Below are positions 22,860 to 34,690 of a stretch of DNA of 64,000 nucleotides, piece after piece. The stretch is taken from the NCBI GenBank assembly GCA_933228675.1, contig OW121743.1, positions 81,481,863 to 81,545,862 of the forward strand, written 5' to 3'. Numbering within the stretch: the first letter of the stretch is position 1; the number at the start of each line of letters is the position of its first letter. The DNA is from Stomorhina lunata (lineage: Eukaryota > Arthropoda > Insecta > Diptera > Rhiniidae). The notes under the pieces are model-generated. The model made no database searches. It worked only from the letters and a program-made list of their open reading frames with translations, and was not told the DNA's origin. The translations under genes and the position numbers were made by a program.

Positions 22860-24690
22860 CATATATTAAAAATTTGCCGCAAGCTTTTGTTTGCAAAGGT
22901 TTGTAGGCGCTTATCGATGGCATTTGTGTGTTTCCAAGTTTCGCAACAGTAATATAAGATTGACTTGACATTCGAGTTGTATATTCATAACTTAGTTGTT
23001 GTTGATATTTGAAGAGATTTCCAAATGGCTCGGAGACTGCCGAATGCAGATTTTGCCTTATTAATACGCTATTCAATACCAAGATAATTAAAGTTATATA
23101 TACATCCAATAACCTCGTTATCCACATTGATGAGTGCCAGCGGGTTCGCGTCTTAACCTCCAGGCATAATCTTTGCCTTGAAAATATTGATTTCCTACCC
23201 AGCTGCCCAAAATTCAATAGTGATAGGGTTAGTGTTTTGTTGAAGGTGACCTGAACTTTGGATACCGTGTCTATCATTCAGAGCAGTGCGCATTATGCTG
23301 TCGATGACGAGGATAAAAAGCATAGTTGACAAGATACTTCCTTGTCTTACTCCAGCAGTAACTTCGAACGGATTAGGCAATTTACCTTTGTATAGGACCC
23401 GACATTTAAAATCCACGTAAATTGCCCGAATTAAGTTCAGAATTTTGGTTTTCATGTGACTATTTTCTAAAATTCTCCATAGGTAGCTCCTATTGGCCTT
23501 CATAGGGTCGATAAACACTAGATAAATGGGGGTGCGGAATTCATTACATTGTTCTAGTACTATTCTTAATGTGTTAATTAGGTCAACACAAGGTCGATTC
23601 TCTCTGAACCCAAACTGATATTCTGTTCAAAACTACTCGACTTAGTATTTTTCTTTGTAGTTATTGCAGTCTTTGGAGTAACCCCTTTTGATATTTTGAC
23701 TAGTATACCTTTATTCCAGGAGGTTGGCAGAGCTTTTTCTTTCCATATTTTACATGTGATGTTGAAGGATCGGCGAGACGATCCTTCAACATCACATAAA
23801 AGCCTCTCCGCTGAGATATTGTCATTACCCGGGGCCTTGTTGGCCTTAAGGCTTTTAATTGCGTTTTTACTTCTTGTTTTGTTGGTGGATTGTCTGAAAT
23901 TCCCTGGAATATACTGTTATGGCTGGTTTCATTATGCACTTCCTTCAGTGTTTCCCCTCCAATAGGATTGTTTAATGTTGACTTGAAGTGTTCCATTCAA
24001 CGTATTAATTGTTCATCCGGGGTTGAGAAAAGTGTAACGCTTCTGCTCAAGATTGGACTGTTGGTGTAGGTAGATTTGCCACACAACGCCCTTCATATAT
24101 TGTATGTATAAGGTCTCTTGCAGCTGATTCAGCTTGGCTCGCTTGTTCATCTATCCACATTCTCTTGTCCCTCCTTGCAGACCTTTTTATTCTGTTGGAT
24201 AGGTCACGGCATGTTGTACGGAGCACATCAACATCTCCGTTTTCATTTAAAATTTTATTTTTTTACGTTTGTTTTACGTTGTTCTCATCCAGGTCCCTTG
24301 TTTGCCTTTTATGTGTCATTTTAATGTCTTTCTGATTCCAATTTTCCGATCGGCTTCTGCCGTTTCAGACCTATTGAACTTTACTTGTAACTAAGTAATG
24401 GTCGCTGTTTATATCTGCTCAGCGTCTCGAGCGTACATCAAGTAAAGATGGTCGCCACTTGCAGTTGATCAAATTTGGTTCTTTGTAATGCCATTCGGCG
24501 ATATCCAAGTTATTTTATGATGTAATTTTTGAGGGAAAATGGTGCCACTCACAATGAGTTTCTTTTCGCAGCATAGTTCGATCAGTCTTTTTCCACTATC
24601 GTTCCTTACACTGACACTGCTTACCAATCTCATGTTCCAAACCGGTGTTGTTTGAACCTACCTTGACGTTAAAGTCGCCCAGTATCATAG
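22860..24690 (-). mobile_element. RTE-like LINE, the longest copy (endonuclease to reverse transcriptase)
   Basis: Read on the minus strand it starts at 24690 with ITMILGDFNVKVGSNNTG, the AP-endonuclease GDFN block, followed by a degenerate INSDHYLVTSK block, the SDH active-site region of APE-type endonucleases. Next are the linker, a KGILVKI block, and reverse transcriptase motifs (KANRSYLWRILEN, FKCRVLYKGKLPNPFEVTAG and VRQGSILSTMLFILVIDSI in 23195-23518). The YADD region is deleted. The YLG, FGNLFKYQQQLSYEYTTRM and TKACGKFLIY-type blocks end it near 22860 without the terminal tail. At 23754-23797 a perfect 19-bp hairpin interrupts the coding sequence. Stops and frameshifts are frequent. 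Confidence 0.85.
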
Positions 24691-25494
24691 TAATGTCACA
24701 CTATGTACTTAATTTAACCCAAAATACATTTTAATTACTTTACATTTATTTTATGTAGTTTAACATTTTTCGACTCGAATTTTCGACCAAAAATTCCATC
24801 TAGCGAAAAAAAACTTTTACTTTCTTTTTAATATTTTTCAATTTCTTTAAAATTGTTTTTTTTTGTTTCGTTTGTTTATTTGTTGTGTAAGTTTTGATAT
24901 TCATTTATGAGAGTATCATTCATTGTTTACTTTTATTTCTTACTATAATGGAAACACTCTTTCTCTCACTTTTTCATTATCTTGCACATACGTACATACA
25001 TTTGTATGTGTTTTTATATACTTACACTTTAATCGGGCTTTATTGGAAACTTCAAAATTGAGCTAAAACATAAATAAAAACAAACTAATTAAGTTTATAT
25101 TATTTTGTTGTTATTGGTTGTTATAAGGAAAAAATATTTTTTGTGTTCTGCTTTTTTTTCGTAAAGTATGTCATCACTTTTATACTGGGTATAATGACTT
25201 TGTTCTTGTGTGTTCTTTTCTTTGTTATTGTCGGTTGAATTACATACACATGTACAGACAAACATACATACACGATTGAAAGATAACAAACAAATATTGA
25301 GGAGAGAGATTACTAAGCGAAATGTAAATTCTAAACTTGTGGGAGATGGAAGAAAGATGAAATTATAATGATTTTTGTAAAATTGTGAAAACCACGTTTA
25401 AGAACATTATTATTTTAAATATTGAAATTTTACATCATGTTATGAAATTTACTTATGTGAATTTTTTCGATTAAGTTTTAATGTGGGAAGAAGA
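24691..25494. other. AT-rich stretch without gene
   Basis: AT-rich DNA with ACATACATA microsatellites near 24985 and 25250. The 64-aa minus frame 25095-25289 is low complexity. No repeat ends were recognised. Confidence 0.5.
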
Positions 25495-27460
25495 AGCTCT
25501 ACCAACCTCCTGGGATGAAGGTATACTAGTCAATATACCAAAAATGGATGATTCCAAAGAATGCAATAACTAAAGGTTCACCCAGGCAACATGGGACTTC
25601 TCATCTAGGTCCCATGTTGCTTGGGTAAGCCAAATTTTTCTTTTATAATCTTTGAATCAACGTAAAACTTTAAAAAATAAAATTTTAAATGAAAACGGAG
25701 ATGTTGATGTGCTCCGTACAACATACCGTGACCTATCCAACAGAATAAAAAGGTCTGCAAGGAGGGACAAGAGAATATGGATAGATGAACAACGTTGGAT
25801 GGAACACTTCAAGTCAACATTAAACAATCCTATTGAATTGAAACCACAGACGGAAGTGCATAATGAAACCAGCCATGACAGTATATTCAATGGAATTTCA
25901 GACAGTCCACCAACAATACAAGAAGTGAAGAACACCATGAAAAGCCTTAAGCGCAACAAGGCCTCGGGCAATGACAATATCTCAGCGGAGATGCTTTTAT
26001 GTAAGATTGAGGGATGAGCGAGACTGTGGTACCCATTTGTGCGTGAAATATGGGAAGAAAAAACTCTACCAACCTCCCGGAATAAAGGTATACTAGTCAA
26101 AATACCAATAAAGGGTGACTCCAAGGAATGCAATAACTACAGCGGTATACACTTCTTTCAATACCGAGCAAAATACTAAGTCGAGTAATTTTGAACAGAA
26201 CATCCGATGCAGTTTCCGCTGCACTACGCGAATATCAGTTTGTGTTGACCTAATCAACACAATAAGAATAGTACTAAAACAATGTAATGAATTCCGCAGC
26301 CTCATTTACCTAACGTTTATCGACTTTATGAAGGCCTTCAGTGCCAATAGGAATTATCTATGGAGAATTTTAGTAAATTGTTACATAGCAACGAAAACTC
26401 TGAACTTAATTCGGGAAATGTACGTGGATTTTAAATGTCGGGTCCTACATAAAGGTTAATCGTCTAATCCGTTCGAAGATGCTACTGGAGTAAGACAAAG
26501 ATGCATCTTGTCAACTACACTTTATATCCTCGTCATCGACAATATAATGCGCACAGCACCGATTGCTAGACGCGGTATCCAATGGACAACCTTTGAACAA
26601 CTCGAGGACTTGGAATACGTTGATGACGTATTTCTCCTAAACCAAAGCTCAGGTCACCTTCAAGAAAACACTAACGTTATCACTGTTATCAATATTTCCT
26701 GCCTCAATATTACGCCTGGAGGCTATGGCGCAAACCTGTCGACACACATCAATTTGGATAACGAGGTTGTTGGATTTGCATGTACCTTTAATTATCTTGG
26801 TAGTTTAATATCTACAAAAGGTGGCGCCGACGTGGATATTGAATCACGTATTAATAAGGTAATTAATATTTCCAAGACAAACATTATGCTTGGAGGCTAT
26901 GACGCAAACCCGTCGACACACATCAACGTGGATAACGAGATTATTGGATGTCTAGGTACCTTTAATTATATTGGTAGTTTGATACCTACAAAAGTGGGCG
27001 CCGACGAGGATATTGAATTGCGTATTTATAAGGCAAAATCTGCATTCGGCATTCTCCGAGCTATTTGGAAATCTCGGCAAATACCAACAACAACTAAGTT
27101 ACGAATATATAAGTCGAATGTCTAGTCCGTCTTGTATTACGGTTGCGAAACTTAGGAACACACAAATACCATCGATTAGGGCCTACAAACCTTTGCAATC
27201 CTTGGCCGAATCGCATAAGAAATGAAAATATAGTAAACGCTACAAACTAAATCCCTGCATCATAGAGGTATGTCAACTGAAATGGTGGTGAATAGGCCAC
27301 ACACTTCGAAGACCAAATACCAACATTGCACGACAAGCGCTTCGTTGGAATCCACAGGAAGGAGGCCGTCGTTTTGGTACACCTGCTAGAACGTGGAGAA
27401 GGTCAATTGGTGTGTGATGAGTTGCAAGCAGCAAACTATTTATGGAATGACGTACGCCTT
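25495..27460 (+). mobile_element. RTE-like LINE with 174-bp in-frame duplication
   Basis: A short piece (25495-25575, GILVNIPKMDDSKECNN) precedes a hairpin. The main copy begins near 25650: linker (LRTTYRDLSNRIKRSARRDK, EVKNTMKSLKRNKASGND), then RT motifs (CVDLINTIRIVLKQCNEFRS, YLTFIDFMKAF) and a 205-aa open frame 26508-27125. That frame holds LYILVIDNIMR, YVDDVFLLNQSSG (YVDD instead of YADD) and two tandem copies of the NIS..GGY.ANPSTHIN..NYLGSL block, 174 bp apart. It ends with ILRAIWKSRQIPTTTKLRIY. C-terminal WNPQ and TWRRS blocks follow to about 27450, without the final tail. Stops around 27125 and 26000 show it is dead. Confidence 0.87.
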
Positions 27461-28417
27461 GTTCATGATTTCAAATTGGTACTTAGGTGTGATTTTGTCA
27501 AAACTGGGGTCGACTGCATAGACAAGTCTAACCGTGATGTTAGTTCATTTTTGCCAGGTACTCATGTAAATCTGTTGTAATGACGTATTTGTTCAGATTA
27601 CCTGGCATATTTAACTTGCCAGTAAGCCTCGAACTGTTGTACTATTTCAATATCATGCCCTGTCTTCCTATCGTTATTTTATTAATTTGATATTTTTCAA
27701 CTTGCAAAAGCCTCTTATATCGTTTTACATCTTTAAATCTTTAAACATTTTTTATTGAAAAAAAAAAAAATCGGATGCTTTTACTTTACTTAAGTTAAGA
27801 CTTTGCTATTGAGATTTTTATTCATTTTATTTTACTAGACAACACGTTTGACTTAGTTTGTTGGTTTTTTTTTTTCTCGTCGTCTTTTTTTTCTGAAAAT
27901 AAAGGTTATTTAACTTAAAAATTCCTTTAGAGTTCGTAGATCTGCATGTGCTTTGGGTATTTAGTACGAGTATGTGTTTTATTTGCACGAATATATTCTA
28001 TATACTTTTGGTTTTTTTTTACAAATGCTATTGTCCATATTCAAGGTCATCACCATTTCTTTGTGTGTGATATTTTTGTGTTTGTTGTATTAATATTAAC
28101 TCTCATTCCTGCTCTTTTTACTCCTTGCCAGATTCTCTGGTTTTTTTTTGTTGTTTGTCCCATGTCTGTTATTTTCATCTATGATATCTTGACATAAATA
28201 CTAAAGTACGTTGTAGACTTTAATAAAATTGCGTTGAGATATTTATTTGAATGAAGCATATGCGTTTTAATGGATGTTTTTCAAACGAAATATTTTTTAA
28301 TGTTATCCCAAATATTTATTAGACAAGAATGCCTATTAAGACAATATTAACCGTTTTATGTCGAGCCCTGAGATCTCGTATGTCTCCAAATTTAACTATT
28401 CTATAGAAGTGTTATAC
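27461..28417. other. AT-rich stretch without gene
   Basis: The 83-aa frame 27946-28197 is T-rich and hydrophobic, as expected by chance from poly-T DNA. No repeat family was recognised. The satellite array follows directly. Confidence 0.5.
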
Positions 28418-29652
28418 TATCGGCAATTTTTCTTTAGAAAAGTCTTCCTATCAACTTTTCCTATATCAACTTTTCTTTAGAAAAGTCTTTCTATCGTCAA
28501 CTTTTCTTAAGAAAAGTCTTCCTATCGTCAACTTTTCTTAAGAAAAGTCTTCCTATCGTCAACTTTTCTTAAGAAAAGTCTTCCTATCGTCAACTTTTCT
28601 TAAGAAAAGTCTTCCTATCGTCAACTTTTCTTAAGAAAAGTCTTCCTATCGTCAACATTTCTTAAGAAAAGTCTTCCCATCGTCAACTTTTCTTAAGAAA
28701 AGTCTTCCTATCGTCAACTTTTCTTAAGAAAAGTCTTCCTATCGTCAACTTTTCTTAATAAAAGTCTTCCTATCGTCAACTTTTCTTAAGAAAAGTCTTC
28801 CTATCGTCAATTTTTTTTTAAGAAGAGTCTTCCTATCGTCAACTTTTCTTAAGAAAAGTCTTCCTATCGTCAACTTTTCTTAAGAAAAGTCTTCCTATCG
28901 TCAACTTTTCTTAAGAAAAGTCTTCCTATCGTCAACTTTTCTTAAGAAAAGTCTTCCTATCGTCAACTTTTCTTAAGAAAAGTCTTCCTATCGTCAACTT
29001 TTCTTAAGAAAAGTCTTCCTATCGTCAACTTTTCTTAAGAAAAGTCTTCCTATCGTCAACTTTTCTTAAGAAAAGTCTTCCTATCGTCAACTTTTCTTAA
29101 GAAAAGTCTTCCTATCGTCAACTTTTCTTAAGAAAAGTCTTCCTATCGTCAACTTTTCTTAAGAAAAGTCTTCCTATCGTCAACTTTTCTTAAGAAAAGT
29201 CTTCCTATCGTCAACTTTTCTTAAGAAAAGTCTTCCTATCGTCAACTTTTCTTAAGAAAAGTCTTCCTATCGTCAACTTTTCTTAAGAAAAGTCTTCCTA
29301 TCGTCAACTTTTCTTAAGAAAAGTCTTCCTATCGTCAACTTTTCTTAAGAAAAGTCTTCCTATCTTCAACTTTTCTTAAGAAAAGTCCTCCTATCTTCAA
29401 CTTTTCTTAAGAAAAGTCTTCCTATCGTCAACTTTTCTTAAGAAAAGTCTTCCTATCGTCAACTTTTCTTTAGAAAAATCTGCATATCGTCAACTTTTCT
29501 TAAGAAAAGTCTTCCTATCTTCAACTTTTCTTAAGAAAAGTCCTCCTATCTTAAACTTTTCTTAAGAAAAGTCTTCCTATCGTCAACTTTTCTTAAGAAA
29601 AGTCTTCCTATCGTCAACTTTTCTTTAGAAAAATCTGCATATTGTCACCTTT
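28418..29652. repeat. Satellite of about 40 units of 31 bp with an 18-bp palindrome
   Basis: The unit is TCTTCCTATCGTCA followed by ACTTTTCTTAAGAAAAG. It therefore contains the perfect palindrome ACTTTTCTTAAGAAAAGT with a central CTTAAG. Most units between about 28490 and 29350 are identical or differ at one base, so the array is young or homogenised. The flanks are degenerate (TTTAG instead of TTAAG). Near the right end a variant set (CTTCAAC, CCTCC, then TTTAGAAAAATCTGCAT) recurs after 155 bp, i.e. five units. Confidence 0.97.
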
Positions 29653-30376
29653 TTTAACATCTTGTATCATGTTATTTCTACAGAAAATTATAACATAATG
29701 TTAAGTCTGAATTTTAATGCTAATGTAGATCTGAAGTTTAAAATTAAAATTAAATACATCCCACTTATTTATATAAATGTACTTTTACTTAAAATCCCGT
29801 TTCGATAACGAAAACAAACCCCAAAGAATTGTTCTATTTAGGAAATTTTCTAAAGACAAGTTTAATAACCTCTGCTCCTAAGACTTTTTGAATTACTTAA
29901 AACATTTTAAACATAATTCTTAAACAAAAAGTATAATTTATATTTGTAAACTCAGACAATGACTCCGTTATTGCTTACCCCCAGTAATAAAAAGCAGCAG
30001 CTCAACTTCGACAAAGAATTAACTGGAATAGTGTAACACTACTCACACCTGGTATTTGTAGTTTAAACATACTACATATAATACAATATAAGTATACACA
30101 AAAGTACTTTAAAGTCTGCTGTTTTCAATACTCAGGGCTTTGTTCAATCTCAATTTCCAAATTTTTTTTCTTGTCTGAAAATTTTCGTTTCTTGAACTTC
30201 TCACACTTTTGCTTTTATTTTCGAACAAAAAAATAGCTTGGCTCTTCTTCTCTCTGAGTGTAGCGAAGAAAAAAAGTTTTGAATGTCTATAAAATATTGA
30301 ATTACTTTTTTTATTTTGTCATTGTTGTGATGAGTAATTAATTTATTTCAAAATTTTCTTTCTTTCTCTTTTGCAG
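29653..30376. other. AT-rich stretch, possible intron or upstream region
   Basis: No coding frame or repeat end seen. The last 30 bases (30345-30376) form a pyrimidine-rich tract ending TTGCAG, which defines the candidate exon that follows. Confidence 0.5.
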
Positions 30377-30443
30377 AATTTGCGCCAGTTTTTATTTTAT
30401 GGAAATTTTTACTTTATAAAATTAAAAAAAGGAATTAAAAGAG
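30377..30443 (+). other. Candidate 67-bp non-coding exon, possibly 5' UTR of Trf2
   Basis: A strong 3' splice site (TTTCTCTTTTGCAG, ending 30376) and a good 5' splice site (GAG/GTGAGT at 30443/30444) enclose 67 bp on the plus strand. The segment contains a 7-codon upstream frame (MEIFTL, stop) starting at about 30400, so it would be leader rather than coding. The next plausible acceptor in the same direction with an associated gene is at 46606, implying a roughly 16-kb intron. That linkage is inference. Confidence 0.4.
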
Positions 30444-31224
30444 GTGAGTTTAATTAACAAGATTTTAATAAATTATAATAAATTAAACAATTTTATAATT
30501 AAATACATTTTCTTAATATTTAACATAACTTTAATTATTCGAAATTTATATCGAATTCCCTTTGCTTTTCTCTGTCTCTTTCATTTACACTATACCACCA
30601 CATAAGGGTATCATAAGTTTGTGTTCATGTACGAAACGCTTACAAATATTAGTCTGAAAACACCTTTTGGCAAATCGAACGATTTAGAATAATTTCCTGG
30701 GTCAATTTTAACCGGTACCTAAGGTATGAAACTTGCTCACTGGGCACTCTGTGGCATCCACCTTTTCTGTCATAGCCTAGCTTTCGAACATTGACTTTCG
30801 TTAAATAAACTCATTCCTTCCAGCAAGTGATGCTGACGTACTAAACCTAACCTACTACACGTTTTTCTCTGAATACATATTCTAGAAAAATCGCATGTTT
30901 AGCAAGAATCAAGATTTTTAAAATGTAGGAGTTTTATCCTATTTTCGGTCGAATAACAGACTTATAAATTCTAAGAAGTTCAGATGGATTTACCAGAGCG
31001 CAAATAAATTAATGAATAAATGCTACTACAGATGCCCACCTCTCATTTGCTAAATTCCGCGCTATCTATCTAGCAGTTTTGCAAATTGCTAGAGGCATGT
31101 CAAGAGATTTCAGTTCATCTAGAATTTGTAAGGTCGTCCAAAGTCTTCCTATTTTCTGCTCTAGCTTCTCTAGTATATCCACGTGTCCCGGCATCGACAT
31201 AAAATAGATGAGTTGTTAAGCCAT
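30444..31224. other. AT-rich stretch without gene
   Basis: A CTATACCACCACATAAGGGTA motif near 30590-30610 resembles the start of family A. Otherwise no gene or complete repeat was recognised. Confidence 0.45.
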
Positions 31225-31345
31225 CTCACTGAAAGACGTAGGGGCTTTTGAATACCAAGCAACGCCCAGACTTATCTTGGTTATCCTTGATCTCAACTGT
31301 GGACACTGAAATCCTCGTGCTAACACCCGGGTAACTCCTCATCAA
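31225..31345 (+). repeat. Dispersed repeat family F, copy 1
   Basis: GTAGGGGCTTTTGAATACCA, AGCAACG, CTTATCTTGGTTATCCTT and ATCTCAACTGTGGACACTGA are shared with copies at 34355-34560, 34820-35010 and 41325-41530. The CACCCGGG...AACTACGTTAACACCC end is cut short here where the LINE begins. It is unclassified and non-coding. Confidence 0.7.
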
Positions 31346-31830
31346 ATGACCTTCTCCACGTTCTAGCAGGTGCAACAACACGACTGCAGCTTACCAGTGG
31401 ATTCTAACGAAGCACTTGTCGAGCAATGTTGGTATTTGGCTTTTGAAGTGTTTAGCACATCCACCCCCATTTCCGTTGACATACCTCTACAGAAGCAAGG
31501 TTTGTTGAGTTTTGTAGATCTTATGCGATTCGGCCACCATATATTAAGGATTTGCCGCAAGCATTTGTTTGCAAAGATTTGTAGGCGATGGCATTTGTGC
31601 GTTTCCAAGTTTCGGTACTGTATACAAGATGGACTTGACATTCAAGTTGTATATTCGTAGTTGTTGTTGATATTTGAAGAGATTTCCATTTTCCGTGCGC
31701 ATTATATTGTCGATGACGAGGATAAAAAGTATATGTGACAAGATACATTCATGTTCCTTTACCTTTGTGTAGGACCACGTACATTGCCGATTTAAGTTCA
31801 GAATTTTCGTTGGCATGTTACGATTTTCTA
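31325..31830 (-). mobile_element. RTE-like LINE, 3' fragment with internal deletions
   Basis: Minus-strand blocks run from KILNLNRQCTW near 31815 through LFILVIDNIMRTE. A deletion then joins these to the SLQISTTTNI and YKSLQTNACGKSLIYGGRI blocks, followed by WNPQ-type sequence at 31395-31415 and the TWRRS-equivalent block at 31350. The YADD region is deleted and the 3' tail is absent. Confidence 0.78.
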
Positions 31831-31899
31831 AAATTTTTCCAAAAAAAACAGTTACTATGAAAAAGCTAAAATAAGAATAAAAAAGGCACCGCTAATGTC

Positions 31900-32110
31900 A
31901 AAAAGGGGCGTCCGACCGAGAAAAATCTTTTAAAGCATGGGCTACGGAATTGAAGACTAAGCGCACATGGTCTAAGCTCATGGGTTTCTAAAATATGCTT
32001 GGCCTTTGACCTTAACAGTTTGTAAATATAGTAGGCATTAAAAAAGGTTTCTTCTTTGCCTCACTGATGTAAGGTATCATATAGTCGAACTTGCCTAACA
32101 TACAACTTTC
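31900..32110 (+). repeat. Family A right-end fragment
   Basis: GGCCTTTGACCTTAACAG, TTTGTAAATATAG and GTATCATATAGTCGAACTTG match the right part of family A (compare GGTATGATATAGTCGGGCTT at 45905) and the end of the composite at 35130-35160. Confidence 0.55.
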
Positions 32111-33229
32111 TTACAATATTTCTTTTTGGGGCCGGAGTATCTTTTCTGTTATGGCAGCTGTTGTCAATAATTCGTATTTGTATTGCGTGTTATTGATCTG
32201 TCTTCAAATATTTTTAGAATCATTTTAACGAAACATGTGTTTTTGGGGGTGGATTTAAATTTGTATTTTTATTTCTTACTTATGCTGTCGTTTCGTTAAC
32301 ACTCTCTTAGTGTTATCGGATTTTTGGTGTCAAATTCTCTATTTAAAAACAATGATCTGGATATTTTTGAAAATTTTCAATCTGGATTTTATGTATCTAG
32401 TTCAAATCTGATAAGGGATATACTACTACGTTCTCATTTTTAATGCCTAAAATCTCTGTAGTATATACATATTTAAATATTCATTGACGTATCTCAATCA
32501 TATTGTCTATTTTTGTTTCTTTTTATTTTATCTATTCATACCATTTTTTTCTTTCTTTCATATGTCATAAACATAAAATATCGTTTTTTTTATATAATTT
32601 GTCAACAACAGTTATAACAAAAAAAAAAAACAAACAAGTGGCAAGTCTGTCTTACACAGTCTTCTTTACTTTACAGCGTCAAGTTTACACGCGGAATCGA
32701 CAATAGAAAATGTTGCTGTCTCACGCGTAACACACATACAGATATTAGCAAAAACTTAGCTTACATTTACATTGTCCGTAATATAGAGACATAACATGAT
32801 GTTAAGATTTTATGTAAAAATTGCAACTTCTCAAAACGTCACAATGTCTTAACATCTATTTTTGTTTGTTTGTCGGTGCGATAAGTATTATAAGGGTTAG
32901 ATCTAGTGAAAGGTATACACTGGTGGATCTAAGTTGAAGAAGGGGTGCTTATTTTTCAGAAAATACAATAACCTGTCTTGGATTTATTCTGGTCTCTTAA
33001 CTGTCCTTCAATTTTATATATCACTATGCTATTCAAAAAAAAAAAAAAAAACACGAGTAATATTTAAAGTCATCTTTGCTTAAAGTTTCATTTCACACGC
33101 TATAAAAGTTTTTATGTAGGAGCAGAGACAGAACATTCAAACTTTGATATAGTTTCTTATGTGACCAATGGCACGTTTTTTTTTTTTGTTACGTTCTTTT
33201 ACTACTTTTACAGAACACATACAACTTTG
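32111..33229. other. AT-rich stretch without gene
   Basis: Poly-A and poly-T runs (for example at 33035-33055 and 33175-33190) dominate. The 67-aa frame at 32503-32706 is low complexity. No gene was seen. Confidence 0.5.
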
Positions 33230-34310
33230 GTGATGACATTACTCAACACCAAAATTACAGTCACAGACAGTTTGTGAATTTTATAAGACCTTACGAGAAA
33301 GTGCTTGTAATGTGGTATATCTTCCGTCTTTTTATTTTACAAAATTCGAGGCTTTTTTGTAATAAATTGGTTATACAATATTGTCCATCATAACTTTCTA
33401 CCATCTCTCTGGCAGCGTTGAAAAAACTTTTTTAAAGTTATCTACATATCGATTCATTTTTTTACTTATTTCTAAGACCGGAAGTGCTGGTCAGCCAGGC
33501 CGTGTTCCATTGATCGTAAAAAGTAATAGTCCGAGGCAGCAACGTCTGGAGGTATATAACTTCCCATTTCAACGTTTCCAAGTACGTCTTGTCCACTTTC
33601 GCAACATTGGGTCGTGCATTTTCATGCTGTAAAATCACTTTAGCATGTCCATTTCTCTTTTAATGTTCGGCTCAAACGCATTAATTGTGTTTGATAACGA
33701 TCACCTGTGATTGTTTCAGTCGGTTTCAACAACTCATAATACGAGCTGGTCCCACCAAATGACTTTGCATACCTTGAATATTCCGGTTTGGCGTCGATGT
33801 GGGAGAATGACCATGATACCCCACTCGAAACGTTCTTCTACTAATACCGGCCTTAGCATAGGTATTTGAAAGCGTTCGATGTGCCTCGGGCGCAGATTTT
33901 ATATTAAAGCGGAAAATATGAAATCCCTCAAATGACAGGATTTTGCATCGTAAGCTGACATTTTTAATCGAAAATAACATTATAATTCAGACACAAATCG
34001 ACTTTTATTCCGATGACGTTATGTTTGCAAATTTCCAAGTTTATTGTATGACATCTGCGACTACCTCTTACCGCTACAGTCATCTATTGCAAAATGGCCC
34101 TTTTATTATTATTTTTTCTGATTTATATATGATTTAACTCTTCACATTATAAATGTGCTGTGCTTTTACGGATCCATTTAGGAAAAATATTAAATCCGGA
34201 ATGCTAGAGAAACATATTTGAGAAAATATTTGAAATCCCATAAAAACGATTTTGGAAAATGTGCTGGTAATGTAGTATACCACATATTGATAATGTGCCA
34301 CATTATTTTT
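33230..34310 (+). repeat. Family H copy interrupted by a mariner fragment
   Basis: The blocks GACATTACTCAACACC and TAATGTGGTATATC lie at 33232-33330. ACGGATCCATTTAGG, TTTGAGAAAATATTTGAAAT and AATGTAGTATACCACAT lie at 34170-34290. The order is the same as in 18560-19020. The mariner piece at 33480-33990 lies between them and is absent from the first copy. Confidence 0.6.
33480..33990 (-). mobile_element. Internally deleted DD34D-type mariner transposase fragment
   Basis: On the minus strand the frame 33726-33980 reads FNIKSAPEAHRTLSNTYAKA and ISRRTFRVG, the mariner N-terminal helix-turn-helix region. It jumps directly to HGHSPTSTPNRNIQGM, which belongs near the catalytic domain. Further down, after a frame change, YYELLKPTETITGDRYQTQL, MRLSRTLKEK and a QHENARPN block follow (the mariner HDNARPH box with Asp replaced by Glu). 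The third catalytic segment is missing. Its vocabulary differs from the DD41D element at 36179. Confidence 0.75.
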
Positions 34311-34560
34311 GTTGGATTTTTAAGGCTGATTATAAAAAATTAAGGCACAAACGAGCCTTCTGTGATGTAGGGGCTGTTGAATACCAAGCAACGGTTGGTC
34401 TTAACTTGGTACGCCCACACTTATCTTGGTTATCCTTCATCTCAACTGTGGGCATTGAAATCCTCGCGGTATCACCCGGGGAACAACGTTAACACCCGAT
34501 AATGAGTGAGCTAACATATGCCGTGAGTTCTCCCATCTTCAGTAATCCTTGACTTTGAGT
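34310..34560 (+). repeat. Dispersed repeat family F, copy 2
   Basis: GATGTAGGGGCTGTTGAATA, CCAAGCAACGGTTGGTCTTA, ACTTATCTTGGTTATCCTT and CACCCGGGGAACAACGTTAA lie in order. Upstream, AAGGCTGATTATAAAAAAT followed by ACAAACGAGCCTTCTG occurs at about 34320 and again at about 34687, making a 365-bp-spaced direct repeat. This copy has the uninterrupted GGGGAACAACGTTAACACCC site used to interpret the insertion at 34945. Confidence 0.75.
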
Positions 34561-34690
34561 TTTTATATCGAACTCCATTGCGTGATGTTAGGCATATGAA
34601 TAGTTTGCTGCTTGCAGCTCCGTATCAATTGACCTTTTACACGTTCTAGTGCACCAATACGACGACAGCTTCCCTATGGATTTTTAAGGC
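34560..34690 (-). mobile_element. RTE-like LINE 3' fragment
   Basis: TATCGAACTCCATTGCGTGA, GTTAGGCATA, TTGCTGCTTGCAGCTCCG and ATCAATTGACC correspond, reversed, to the LINE C-terminal block also at 2925-3020 and 38590-38680. It is only about 130 bp and degraded. Confidence 0.7.

Noticed and set aside
28418..29652. CRISPR-like array
   Set aside because: Units are directly adjacent 31-bp repeats without unique spacers, in a fly genome: a satellite, not a CRISPR.
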